DNA from: Flavobacterium pectinovorum
GTDB lineage: Bacteria; Bacteroidota; Bacteroidia; Flavobacteriales; Flavobacteriaceae
DNA length: 64,000 nucleotides
Direction: 5' to 3'
NCBI RefSeq assembly: GCF_006438875.1
Contig: NZ_RCZH01000012.1
Coordinates: 141,721 to 205,720 of the forward strand
How positions within the stretch are numbered: the first letter of the stretch is position 1; each line of letters begins with the position of its first letter. Made by a program: the position numbers and the translations under genes. The notes beneath the pieces were generated by a model, which saw only the letters and a program-made list of their open reading frames with translations, did no database searches and was not told the origin of the DNA. This document shows, one piece after another, positions 50,973-59,398 of this stretch.

Positions 50973-50990
50973 AATACGGTATTACGTATT
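50973..50990. promoter_or_regulatory. Candidate response-regulator operator upstream of the NarL-type gene
   Basis: Perfect inverted repeat AATACG-N6-CGTATT, containing TACGGTATTACGTA. The same 14-bp pattern, TACGGAATCACGTA, lies on the minus strand at 54506-54519. It sits 18 nt upstream of a -7-like box TAATTTCG (51009-51016) and 54 nt before the ATG at 51045, so it is well placed for autoregulation. Confidence 0.6.
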
Positions 50991-51044
50991 TTTTTGGTTC
51001 ATATTTTGTAATTTCGGCAGACCAAACGACCAAAAACAAAAAAA

Positions 51045-51710
51045 ATGAGTGCCGCTATTAAAATTGCTTTAGTCGATGACGAAGTTTTATTCCGTAAAGG
51101 GATTTCTTTTTTGTTGCAAAGAGAAGATAATATCGAAATCGTTTTTGAAGCATCAAACGGAGAAGATCTTATTTCTCAACTACAAGAGATCGAAACAAAA
51201 CCGGATATAATTGTAATGGATTTAAAAATGCCGGTATTAAATGGCGTTGAAGCGACAAAGATAATTAGGAAATTATTTCCCGATATTAAAATAATTGCTT
51301 TGACAAGTTATGATACCAAATCATTTATTGCCAATATGATTCAGGTTGGAGCTGTCGCCTATTTGATAAAGAATACAACACCCAAAGATTTAATACGAAC
51401 TATTAATGAGGTTCATAGAAAAGGTTTTCATTATAATGAAAACGTTTTAAAAACAATCCAGGAAACAATAGTTTCTTCTAAAAATACAAAAGGCAATTTA
51501 GAAACGAGTTTTCTTTCGCCCCGCGAAATAGAAATCCTGCAGCTTATCTGTCAGCAAAAAACAACTTCTGAAATTGCAGATCATCTTTACTTAAGTCCAA
51601 GAACAGTCGAAGGACATCGCAATAATTTATTACTTAAAACTGAATCTCGAAACATAGCTGGTTTAGTCGTTTATGCAATTCAAAACGAAATAGCAGATCT
51701 CACACTTTAA
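51045..51710 (+). CDS. NarL/FixJ-type response regulator
   Basis: A 221-residue regulator. The receiver has the acidic pair Asp 11-Asp 12, phospho-acceptor Asp 59 (IIVMDLKMP) and Lys 109. The C-terminal LuxR-type helix-turn-helix is SPREIEILQLICQQKTTSEI with LYLSPRTVEGHRNNLLLK. It is the presumed partner of the kinase at 47386. A palindrome in front of it is a candidate for its own binding site. Confidence 0.9.
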   Translation: MSAAIKIALVDDEVLFRKGISFLLQREDNIEIVFEASNGEDLISQLQEIETKPDIIVMDLKMPVLNGVEATKIIRKLFPDIKIIALTSYDTKSFIANMIQVGAVAYLIKNTTPKDLIRTINEVHRKGFHYNENVLKTIQETIVSSKNTKGNLETSFLSPREIEILQLICQQKTTSEIADHLYLSPRTVEGHRNNLLLKTESRNIAGLVVYAIQNEIADLTL

Positions 51711-51712
51711 TT

Positions 51713-51838
51713 TTAACTGGCTAGAAATTGAATTGATAAAACATAGTATAAAACAATTGTCACTACTAGTAAACATAGACCTATTTTCTGCATCACATTT
51801 AATCCCTTAGGGTGGTTATTACTATCATTAAACTTCAT
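51713..51838 (-). CDS. 41-residue single-helix membrane protein
   Basis: A small gene convergent with the response regulator, its stop lying 2 nt beyond the regulator stop. The protein starts MKFNDSNNHPKGLNVMQKIG and continues with one membrane helix (LCLLVVTIVLYYVLSIQFL). A perfect -7 box TAAATTTG on the minus strand at 51881-51888 is 42 nt upstream. The polar N-terminus plus single helix is the usual design of bacterial small membrane proteins. Function unknown. Confidence 0.6.
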   Translation of the reverse strand: MKFNDSNNHPKGLNVMQKIGLCLLVVTIVLYYVLSIQFLAS

Positions 51839-51880
51839 TGTTCTGGTTTTTTCATTGATTAGTTTGATGATTCGGGATAG

Positions 51881-51888
51881 CAAATTTA
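51881..51888 (-). promoter_or_regulatory. -7 box TAAATTTG of the small membrane protein gene
   Basis: A perfect TAnnTTTG on the minus strand, 42 nt upstream of the small-gene ATG at 51838. No matching -33 TTG is evident. The remaining gap to 52052 shows nothing else. Confidence 0.45.
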
Positions 51889-52051
51889 GTTAGAAAAAGT
51901 TTTGCTAGTCCACGTGTTTTTACCTGTTTTTGTAACTTAATATAACTATCATTTATTTGATTTTGTATTTAACGTTTACGTCCACTATAAAACTGGATAT
52001 CTATTGTGTTTTTTGGCGCTTCCTTTATATCTTTACTAAAATAATTTTCTA

Positions 52052-53311
52052 ATGAATAAGAGTTTAGTTTATATATTCATATTTCTATTTTCATTTACGG
52101 CAAAAGCTTCGTTTATCTTATTACCGATGGACGAAACAACTCAGCAAAACCATCTAAAAGCATACGGAATTACCTATTGGTGTTTAAGTAAAGATTATAA
52201 AGCAAGTTGGCTGCTCAATTATAGAGGAGGATCATTTCTATTACCCGATGTTGCCGAAATTAGAAAAGAATGTCAGATACGCGGTGTTAGTTTTGAGATT
52301 CTTTCAGATAGTGAGGAGGCTTCAATTTTAGAAGAAATCTCTAGTCCATCACAAAATATGGAATCTGTTATTCTCGAAAAAGCACCAAAAATTGCCGTTT
52401 ATACTCCCAAAGGAAAACAACCTTGGGATGATGCTGTAACCTTAGTATTGACTTATGCCGAAATTCCTTTCACACCAATTTATGACGAAGAAGTATTAAG
52501 CGATCAGTTATTACTTTATGATTGGCTACACTTGCATCATGAAGATTTTACCGGACAATATGGTAAGTTTTATGCCGCTTACAAAAATACACCCTGGTAT
52601 ATCGATCAAAAAAAGGATGCCGAAGCTCTGGCAACGAAACTTGGTTATGCCAAAGTATCACAGGAAAAAAGTGCCGTTGCAAAAAAAATTAGAGATTTTG
52701 TTATTGGAGGAGGTTTTATGTTTGCCATGTGTTCCGCAACAGACAGTTTTGATATTGCCTTAGCTGCTGATGGAGTTGATATTTGCGAAGCTATGTTTGA
52801 TGGTGACGCAAGTGATTCAAATTATCAGTCAAAATTAAATTATTCAAATTCGTTTGCTTTTAAAGATTTTGTCTTAGAAAGAAGACCGGAAGTTTATGAA
52901 TTCTCAGATATTGACATGACTACAAAGCGAAGAATTCCTGTTGAAAAAGATTATTTTACCTTAATGGAATTTTCAGCGAAATGGGATCCAATCCCAAGTA
53001 TGTTATGTCAGAATCACACGCAATTAGTGAAAGGATTTATGGGACAAACAACATCATTTGATACAGCATTAATAAAATCAAATGTTTTGGTTATGGGGAC
53101 TTGCGAGCTAAATGGTGAATCGAGATATATTCATGGTGAAAAAGGAAAAGGAATGTTTACTTTTTTTGGTGGCCATGATCCTGAAGATTTTCAACATCAG
53201 GTTGGAGATCCGCCAACAGTTTTAGATTTGCATCCAAATTCTCCAGGTTACAGATTAATTCTTAACAATGTTTTGTTTCCGGCTGCAAGAAAGAAAAAGC
53301 AAAAAACATAA
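52052..53311 (+). CDS. Exported protein labelled asparagine synthetase B in Bacteroidota
   Basis: A 419-residue protein with a signal peptide (MNKSLVYIFIFLFSFTAKAS). Homologues carry the label asparagine synthetase B, but I see no catalytic N-terminal Cys after Met, no ATP-pyrophosphatase loop, and the protein is exported, so that name is doubtful. It contains KIAVYTPKGKQPWDDAVTLV, FVIGGGFMFAMCSATDSFDI and FTFFGGHDPEDFQHQVGDPP, which look like a glutamine-amidotransferase-like or DUF4159-like fold with Gly-rich turns. Function unknown. Confidence 0.7.
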   Translation: MNKSLVYIFIFLFSFTAKASFILLPMDETTQQNHLKAYGITYWCLSKDYKASWLLNYRGGSFLLPDVAEIRKECQIRGVSFEILSDSEEASILEEISSPSQNMESVILEKAPKIAVYTPKGKQPWDDAVTLVLTYAEIPFTPIYDEEVLSDQLLLYDWLHLHHEDFTGQYGKFYAAYKNTPWYIDQKKDAEALATKLGYAKVSQEKSAVAKKIRDFVIGGGFMFAMCSATDSFDIALAADGVDICEAMFDGDASDSNYQSKLNYSNSFAFKDFVLERRPEVYEFSDIDMTTKRRIPVEKDYFTLMEFSAKWDPIPSMLCQNHTQLVKGFMGQTTSFDTALIKSNVLVMGTCELNGESRYIHGEKGKGMFTFFGGHDPEDFQHQVGDPPTVLDLHPNSPGYRLILNNVLFPAARKKKQKT

Positions 53312-53312
53312 T

Positions 53313-54116
53313 TTAATTCAAAGAAAATTCAAACCATATTGGAATGTGATCTGATATTTTTCGGGCTTCCTTTAAGGAAGTGAATTTTTTATGAAATGAA
53401 ATGATACCTGAATTAATATATTTTACAGACTGAGCCTTATAGAATATATTGTCAAATTCAGAAGCTAAACAAGTATCGGCATTACATTTCTGTTTTAATG
53501 TGGTTTTTTGATTTTGTAAAATAGGGTTATATCCCATATTTTTTAACGGATTAAAAACAGTATGGGATTGAGGGCAATTAAAATCTCCAAGAAAAACTAA
53601 ATTTAAGTTTGGATATTCCGCAGGTAAGAATTTAAAATACTTAATTTCTGTTTCTGGTTGTTTACTTTTAGTAATAGCATGAAAACTGACCAATGTTATT
53701 GTTCTTTTATCAATTTCGAAAGTAGCAAAGTAAGGTTCCCGATCAATTTCTAAATTATATTTTTTCTCCAGCCATGTATTTCCTTTCAGCTTTATTTTAG
53801 AAGTTTTCCAGATAAAAGCATAACGTTCTCGTTTATAACTGCTGCTGCTTGTTGGATCACTAATGCTATAATCCCATTTCGCCCCTTTTTCGTTTAGAAT
53901 TCCTGTGAGTTTTGCAATTGCCTGAGCGCCACCATAACCGGCAACGACTTCCTGAATTGCAATAATGTCATAATTGTTAATAGTATTGGCTATAAAATTT
54001 AATTCAGATTCGGATTTTGATTTACCAAAGTTTTCTAAATTCCAGGAAAGAATTTTAGTTTGTGAAAAAGAGAATAAGTAAAAAAATAAAAGAATAAAGC
54101 TAAGAGTGTTTTTCAT
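53313..54116 (-). CDS. Exported endonuclease/exonuclease/phosphatase-family protein
   Basis: A 267-residue protein with a signal peptide (MKNTLSFILLFFYLFSFSQ) and the DNase I-like fold. Motifs: the opening KILSWNLENFG, the catalytic Glu in IIAIQEVVAG, LVFLGDFNCPQ with Asp-Asn, and the final ISDHIPIWF with Asp-His. It should cut nucleic acids or dephosphorylate a substrate in the periplasm or outside. The frame extends to 54146, but the signal peptide sets the start at 54116. Convergent with 52052-53311, the stops being 1 nt apart. Confidence 0.87.
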   Translation of the reverse strand: MKNTLSFILLFFYLFSFSQTKILSWNLENFGKSKSESELNFIANTINNYDIIAIQEVVAGYGGAQAIAKLTGILNEKGAKWDYSISDPTSSSSYKRERYAFIWKTSKIKLKGNTWLEKKYNLEIDREPYFATFEIDKRTITLVSFHAITKSKQPETEIKYFKFLPAEYPNLNLVFLGDFNCPQSHTVFNPLKNMGYNPILQNQKTTLKQKCNADTCLASEFDNIFYKAQSVKYINSGIISFHKKFTSLKEARKISDHIPIWFEFSLN

Positions 54117-54222
54117 GCAGAATTTTAAAAAATCAAATATAAGCATTTCAAAATTTGACGATAAGTTCTTTTATTCTAATATTTGAATTCTTGTGTTTTA
54201 AAAAAGTAAAATTAAAATAGCC

Positions 54223-54390
54223 TTATTCTTTTTTATATCTGTTTTTTAAAGCGGTACTAATAATTATAATCTGTAAAACAAGAAGGGCCGGAATAAATAT
54301 AATCTTCCAATCTACTTCAATCCATCCCGTTTTTTCTGAAATGAAAGCAAAACTCATTGAAAGTAAAAGACAAAGAAGCATGGTTTTCAT
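54223..54390 (-). CDS. 55-residue membrane protein downstream of the TPR-kinase operon
   Basis: Two membrane helices (MLLCLLLSMSFAFI and IIFIPALLVLQIIIIST) and a basic tail. The frame is open to 54453, but a perfect -7 box TAATTTTG at 54426-54433 lies inside that extension, so the start is set at the ATG at 54390 (MKTMLLCLLL). A perfect palindrome at 54505-54520, like that in front of the NarL-type gene at 51045, precedes the promoter, suggesting control by a response regulator. Confidence 0.6.
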   Translation of the reverse strand: MKTMLLCLLLSMSFAFISEKTGWIEVDWKIIFIPALLVLQIIIISTALKNRYKKE

Positions 54391-54425
54391 AATGATTTTG
54401 TTTTTGGTTGTATTAATTTTTGAGA

Positions 54426-54433
54426 CAAAATTA
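54426..54433 (-). promoter_or_regulatory. -7 box TAATTTTG of the small membrane gene
   Basis: A perfect TAnnTTTG, 35 nt upstream of the ATG at 54390. Confidence 0.5.
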
Positions 54434-54504
54434 ATTCTATATCTAGGTTTCATCGGTTAGTTAATAGATTCATTACAAATCTATGGCTATAAAAAAGCAT
54501 TTCC

Positions 54505-54520
54505 TTACGTGATTCCGTAA
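54505..54520. promoter_or_regulatory. Candidate response-regulator operator, second site
   Basis: Perfect inverted repeat TTACG-N6-CGTAA; on the minus strand it reads TTACGGAATCACGTAA. With the site at 50974-50989 it defines WTACGGWATYACGTAW. It lies between the regulator gene and the small membrane gene. Confidence 0.6.
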
Positions 54521-54533
54521 AAAACAAGAAAAT

Positions 54534-55202
54534 TTAAACTAAACCAAAATCTTTAGCAATTGCGATTAAATGAACATTATTATTGGCTTTAAAATAAATT
54601 TTAAGCTTATTAATTCTTTTTTCGATACTACTTGTCCCATTTGGAGTTATACAAGTAGCTTTAAATTCGTTTGAGATATGTTCTAAAATGTATCCTTGTG
54701 ACAAAAGTTGTAGAATTGATATGTCGTATGATTCAATTTCGATCAGAGCTTTATCGTTAAAACTAAAAGATAAATCAGAAGAAAGGATTTTTTCTTCGTT
54801 TCTAAAAGTTCCTTCAATTGCTTTTCTCAGCTCTTCCATACTATTTCTGCCTTTAGAAACGTAAGCATTAATACCAAAGTCGTTAAAAAGAGATTTTATT
54901 CGATAAGATTTATCTTCAATCGAGAAAACTATTTTTTTTAATTGAGGCTGAACATCGTTTATAGCTTTTATTAAATCTTCACCATTATTGAGTTGAGTCT
55001 TTCTATGATCTGTCTTAAAAGACAAATCGCTTATAACTAAATCGTATGGTTCGTTTTCTACTAATGCTTTTTTTACTTTTAATAAGCCATCGTCACAATA
55101 CTTCACATGGTGAATTGTTGGGATATTAAGGTCTTCAAGTACTTGTATCACTGCTATACTAATACTATCTAAATCTTCGGCAACTAAAACTTTTTTGAAC
55201 AT
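54534..55202 (-). CDS. Response regulator of the TPR-kinase operon
   Basis: A 222-residue regulator. Receiver: acidic pair near residues 9-10, Asp 59 in DLVISDLSF, and the Lys in NAYVSKG. The C-terminal half (SILQLLSQGYILEHISNEFK, then GTSSIEKRINKLKIYFKANN) is a divergent LuxR-type helix-turn-helix. It follows the second kinase by 12 nt, so all three are one operon and this is the likely output protein. Confidence 0.87.
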   Translation of the reverse strand: MFKKVLVAEDLDSISIAVIQVLEDLNIPTIHHVKYCDDGLLKVKKALVENEPYDLVISDLSFKTDHRKTQLNNGEDLIKAINDVQPQLKKIVFSIEDKSYRIKSLFNDFGINAYVSKGRNSMEELRKAIEGTFRNEEKILSSDLSFSFNDKALIEIESYDISILQLLSQGYILEHISNEFKATCITPNGTSSIEKRINKLKIYFKANNNVHLIAIAKDFGLV

Positions 55203-55214
55203 ATTATATTTTGT

Positions 55215-56990
55215 TTAAAGGGGTAAAGTGAAACTTAATTTAAAACCTTTTTCATAATCGAGGTCAAAAATAACAGTTCCATTTATAGTTTTAATACGGT
55301 TTTCCACATTTTGTAATCCATTTTTTAAAATTAAATCATTTTTACTGATTCCAGTGCCGTTATCATTGTAAGTAACGACTATATTTTTTTCTTTTATTTT
55401 GAAGGTAATGCTCACTAATGTTGCCTGACTATGTTTCTTCATGTTTAAAAACAGTTCTTGTAAAACACGATATAAGATGATCTTCTTGTTTTTTTCGACC
55501 TTATCCCAAAAAACACCATCAAAACCATTTAGTAAAATATTAATTTTTGGAGTCTTAAACTCGGCAATCATTTCTTTTAGTGCAGAAACATAATTATTAT
55601 CAGTTGTTATTTTGCTATTTTCCTTCGAGATGTTTCTGGTTCGTAAATATATATTCTCTAAATTGTTTAGAAGATGTTCTTTGTTTTCGATTAACTTTAA
55701 ATCTCTGTTTTCTGCAAAAGCCATTGTTTGGTAAACATCATTGGCGAGTTCGTCATTTAATTTTTTAGATATTCGAAGCTCACTTTTAAAAACTGCCTCA
55801 TCTTTTTCTTTTTTCCCTTTTCCTTTAAAATGAAAATATTGAAATCCAACCAATCCCAGAATGAATACAATTATGATGTACGCAATGATAATTCGTTCTT
55901 TTTGCCTTTCTAGTTGAAGTTTGTTTTCAGCCTTTTGGGTTTTAAGTTTTAGATTTTCTTCTTTGTCTTTTTTTGAATTATATTGAATATTAGTAAATTG
56001 GTTTTTTGCAGTTTGCCTCGCAATAGTAATACTGTCAACAAGTTTTAAGTAGGATAAAGTGTGTTGTTTTAATTCATGACCTTCGCTATGTTTAATCAAT
56101 AATCCTAATGTTTCGATCTTATCAATTGCATTATCTATTTTTAAGGCATGAACATAAGCCTTTTTGGCATATTCCCGGGATAAATGTGGGTTGGTCTTTT
56201 CAAAAAAGATCGAGAGATATTTATAGGTAGTAATCAATCCTTCTTGAGTTTCTGGTTTTAATCGAATCTTTAATGCTTCGTAAAAATAGTTTAATGCTTT
56301 TTTTGAATTTCCCAGTTTATAGTGACAAAATCCTAAATTGTTTATTACGAAAGAATAATTATTGTGATTAATTGCATCATATTTTGAAATGTTTTTTTGT
56401 GACGCCAGTATATTAAATATATCCATAGCGTCTTTATATTTCTTTTCATCCATATATATAGCGGCTAAATTATTTAACGTGATATATTTTCTCCAGGCAC
56501 TACTCTTTAAAGCTAATGCTTTTTTAAGGTATAAAATAGCATTACTATTATCATAGTTGTTTGCGTAATTATTGCCTAATATATTGTATATGATCCATGA
56601 ATATCTTGGGTTTTTGATATATTTTAAATAAGGCAATGCTTCGGTAGCATTTGCTTCACAGGCAATATAATTTCCTTGCTCTAACTGAAGCTCAGCAATA
56701 CAAGATAATGCATAGACATAATCTATAGTGTTTATTTTAGGGTCACATAGTTTTTTAGCTTTGTTGAAAAAGTATATGGCGCTATCTTTTTTGTTTGTAT
56801 CAAAATAGATATCTGCAATATCTGTAAGTCTTTTTATTTCTATGGTATGATTCTTTTTTCTAAGTTTTAGCGGGTTTTCATTTTTATAAGATTGAAACAA
56901 TAACAGCGAACCTCCTAATAATAGAAATTGTATTATTAAGAGATATTTTAAAATGGTTTTGTTAGGAATAAGATTAAATTGTTTTTCCAT
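55215..56990 (-). CDS. TPR sensor kinase paralogue lacking the phospho-acceptor His
   Basis: A 591-residue membrane protein: N-terminal helix, about eight TPR-like repeats to about residue 320, a coiled coil, a second helix (ERIIIAYIIIVFILGLVGF), then a kinase core. The dimerisation region reads RISKKLNDELANDVYQT, with Asn 412 where its neighbour has His. The ATP-binding domain looks intact (VLQELFLNMKKHSQAT, YNDNGTGIS, NGLQNVENR). It may bind ATP but cannot be phosphorylated in the usual way. It begins 2 nt after the first kinase, in the same operon. Confidence 0.87.
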   Translation of the reverse strand: MEKQFNLIPNKTILKYLLIIQFLLLGGSLLLFQSYKNENPLKLRKKNHTIEIKRLTDIADIYFDTNKKDSAIYFFNKAKKLCDPKINTIDYVYALSCIAELQLEQGNYIACEANATEALPYLKYIKNPRYSWIIYNILGNNYANNYDNSNAILYLKKALALKSSAWRKYITLNNLAAIYMDEKKYKDAMDIFNILASQKNISKYDAINHNNYSFVINNLGFCHYKLGNSKKALNYFYEALKIRLKPETQEGLITTYKYLSIFFEKTNPHLSREYAKKAYVHALKIDNAIDKIETLGLLIKHSEGHELKQHTLSYLKLVDSITIARQTAKNQFTNIQYNSKKDKEENLKLKTQKAENKLQLERQKERIIIAYIIIVFILGLVGFQYFHFKGKGKKEKDEAVFKSELRISKKLNDELANDVYQTMAFAENRDLKLIENKEHLLNNLENIYLRTRNISKENSKITTDNNYVSALKEMIAEFKTPKINILLNGFDGVFWDKVEKNKKIILYRVLQELFLNMKKHSQATLVSITFKIKEKNIVVTYNDNGTGISKNDLILKNGLQNVENRIKTINGTVIFDLDYEKGFKLSFTLPL

Positions 56991-56992
56991 GA

Positions 56993-58720
56993 CTAAATAG
57001 GGAATTTAAAAAAAACTTTAAACCCTTTATCTGGAGCAGAATCAATATCAATTATACCTTTGATTGCTATAATCCTGTTTTCAACGTTATGCAGTCCATT
57101 TTTAAAATTTATTGTATTAAGGTCAATACCTTTTCCGTTATCGGTGTAAATCACAATTATATCGTTATCTGTTTTTTTAAAAGTAATACCAACTAAAGTA
57201 GCATTGCTGTATTTCTTCATATTTACAAGTAATTCTTGCAATACTCTATAAACAGTTACTTTTTTATTTTTTTCGATTTCATTCCAGGGTATAGCTTCAA
57301 TTCCATTTAAGACTAGATTAATATTGGAAGTATTAAAACCGGAAATCATTTCTTCTAAATAGAAAGTGTATTTTTCTGAAGTTATATTAAGATTATTTTC
57401 CGTAGAAATATCTCTTGTTCTTGAGTATATAATATCCAGATTATTCAGTAATTGCTCTTTGTTTTCGGGTAAGGAGAGGTTTTTGCTTTCGGCAAAAACC
57501 ATAGTATGATATATATCATTAGCAAGTTCATCATGTAATTTTTTTGCGATGCGCGTTTCACTTTTGTATGTTGCTTCAATTTTTTCCCGATTGCCTCTGG
57601 AAGTCAAATAGAAATAAAGCACTATAATTAAGCTAATGCTTAATACGATAATGATATAAGAGATAATGTTTCTGTTTTTTTGTCTTTCTAATTGTAATTC
57701 ATTTTCTACCTTATGCGTCTTCAGTTTTAAATTTTCATCTTTTTCTTTTTTAGAGTCATATTTAATTCTTGCAAATTGATTTTTTGCTTTTTGTCTTATT
57801 TCAAAAACGCTATCGGTTAGATTCACATAAATTATAGCGTATTTTTTTAGTTCTTTATTGGAGCTATTTGTGATTATTAATTTTAATAAAGAGAGTCTTT
57901 CATCAACATTATTTATACAAGTAAATTTCTCATAGCTGAAAAGCATATATTTTTTTGCTAAAGAAGGATTGCTTTTTTCGTAGAATTTTGCAAAATGCAT
58001 GTAACTTTTTCCTAAATCAAAGGGTTTGTTCCTCGTTGTTCTTAATTGTAGACTTTTGTTAAAATACTCAAGGGCTCTTGTGGGATTATTTGTTTTGAAA
58101 TAGCAAAAGCCAATATTGTCTAAAGCTTTACCTTGGAATAGATAATCATTTACTACTTCTTTTTTTGTTATTAATGAAAGAAAAATTTGAAGTGATTCCT
58201 TATATTTTCCTTCTTCCATAAATATAACCGCAATATTATTTTTTGCAGCAAGCTTGCGCCATTCTTCTGTTGCTACTTTTAAAGCTTTTTGATTGTACAA
58301 TAATGCATTTTTATAGTCGTAGGTATTTAAGTAGTTAATGCTTTGAATAATATAAGAATTCCATATTTGAGGAGCCTTTTTTACATATTTCAAATACGGA
58401 AGAGCTTCACTTATCGTAGTTTCGCTTCCGGCATAATCTCCATGAACTTGCTGGATCTCTGCCATACGGTTTAATGTACTCACATAATTGTCTGCATCAG
58501 TTATTGGATTGCAAATAAATTTTGCCTTATTATAATAGTAAAAAGCACTATCTAATTTATCATTATTGTAAAATAAATAATCTGCAATAGAAATTAGTTT
58601 TTTAACTTCGGCTTTTGTGTTTTTAGATTTTGATATTTTGCAATCCTTTCTTTGACAGGAGAAAAAAAATAGAAACGAAAAAAGTATAAAGAGGAGTGTG
58701 CGCAATCTCTGTGGTATCAT
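56993..58720 (-). CDS. TPR sensor histidine kinase
   Basis: A 575-residue paralogue of the next gene. It starts with a hydrophobic signal ending FFFSC (lipobox-like), then TPR repeats, a membrane helix (NIISYIIIVLSISLIIVLYF), and a HisKA_3-like region with His 396 in RIAKKLHDELANDIYHT, followed by the ATPase domain (VLQELLVNMKKYSNAT, YTDNGKGID, NGLHNVENR). The -7 box TATTTTTG at 58725-58732 is only 4 nt before the ATG, so the mRNA may be leaderless. A half-conserved operator-like sequence lies just upstream. Confidence 0.88.
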   Translation of the reverse strand: MIPQRLRTLLFILFSFLFFFSCQRKDCKISKSKNTKAEVKKLISIADYLFYNNDKLDSAFYYYNKAKFICNPITDADNYVSTLNRMAEIQQVHGDYAGSETTISEALPYLKYVKKAPQIWNSYIIQSINYLNTYDYKNALLYNQKALKVATEEWRKLAAKNNIAVIFMEEGKYKESLQIFLSLITKKEVVNDYLFQGKALDNIGFCYFKTNNPTRALEYFNKSLQLRTTRNKPFDLGKSYMHFAKFYEKSNPSLAKKYMLFSYEKFTCINNVDERLSLLKLIITNSSNKELKKYAIIYVNLTDSVFEIRQKAKNQFARIKYDSKKEKDENLKLKTHKVENELQLERQKNRNIISYIIIVLSISLIIVLYFYLTSRGNREKIEATYKSETRIAKKLHDELANDIYHTMVFAESKNLSLPENKEQLLNNLDIIYSRTRDISTENNLNITSEKYTFYLEEMISGFNTSNINLVLNGIEAIPWNEIEKNKKVTVYRVLQELLVNMKKYSNATLVGITFKKTDNDIIVIYTDNGKGIDLNTINFKNGLHNVENRIIAIKGIIDIDSAPDKGFKVFFKFPI

Positions 58721-58724
58721 GCGC

Positions 58725-58780
58725 CAAAAATAAAGATTTTTAGTTTTTAAAAAAGAGTATAAATACGGTATTTTGTGAGT
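58725..58780 (-). promoter_or_regulatory. Kinase operon promoter with half-conserved operator
   Basis: -7 box TATTTTTG at 58725-58732. At 58762-58777 the plus strand reads AATACGGTATTTTGTG: the left half AATACGGTATT equals the palindrome at 50973-50983, while the right half is degenerate. Confidence 0.45.
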
Positions 58781-58822
58781 TTGTCTTTTTTTTTCGTGTC
58801 TTGCGCTCGTTTAGATGTATAT

Positions 58823-58858
58823 ACAAGAAAAACCCTTGTGATGGAGGGTTTTCTTGTG
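58823..58858. terminator. Terminator between divergent-side operons
   Basis: ACAAGAAAAACCC pairs with GGGTTTTCTTGT with a one-base bulge. It serves the minus-strand carboxymuconolactone-decarboxylase-like gene that ends at 58885. Confidence 0.75.
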
Positions 58859-58884
58859 AATTTAGCTATAGGTCATGTGTCATA

Positions 58885-59319
58885 TTAGACCGCTCTCATT
58901 CCTGTAGTTATTGCCAATCTGTTCCACGAATTAATAGTGATAATCAAAAGAATGATTTCGGCAAGGTATTTTTCATCAAATAGATTTGCAGCATTTTGAT
59001 AAACTTCATCAGAAACATGATTACTGATTAGAGTAACTTGTTCAGTCAAAGCTAAGATTGCTTTTTCTTCCTCAGTGTAAACATCCGCTTCACGCCATGC
59101 ATTTAGCAAATAGATTTTTTGCTCAGTTATACCATGTTTTCTGCCGTCAATAGTATGCATGTTGATACAATAAGCACAGCCATTTATTTGTGAGGCACGA
59201 ATTTTAATTAATTCTTTATGTACAGGTGTTAAGGAAGTAGTTGAAATGTATTTTTCTAAATTCATTAACGCTTGATAAGCTTCTGGAGCAACTGTTGGGA
59301 TAACGATTCTTGATTTCAT
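58885..59319 (-). CDS. Carboxymuconolactone decarboxylase / AhpD-like protein
   Basis: A 144-residue helical protein of the AhpD-like fold. The redox-active motif is GCAYCINMHTIDG (Cys-x-x-Cys...His), following LIKIRASQIN. Such proteins act as alkylhydroperoxidases or thiol reductants. It follows the Crp-type gene by 80 nt on the same strand; such regulator-enzyme pairs are common. Confidence 0.88.
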   Translation of the reverse strand: MKSRIVIPTVAPEAYQALMNLEKYISTTSLTPVHKELIKIRASQINGCAYCINMHTIDGRKHGITEQKIYLLNAWREADVYTEEEKAILALTEQVTLISNHVSDEVYQNAANLFDEKYLAEIILLIITINSWNRLAITTGMRAV

Positions 59320-59398
59320 TTTTCTTATTTTTTAATGTTTGATACAAAGGTCAGGTATATCCACATTAAAAAACTTGAAGTACTTCAAGAAATACGAT

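Noticed and set aside
52052..53311. Asparagine synthetase B as literal function
   Set aside because: An exported protein without the N-terminal nucleophile Cys or an ATP-pyrophosphatase loop is unlikely to make asparagine.
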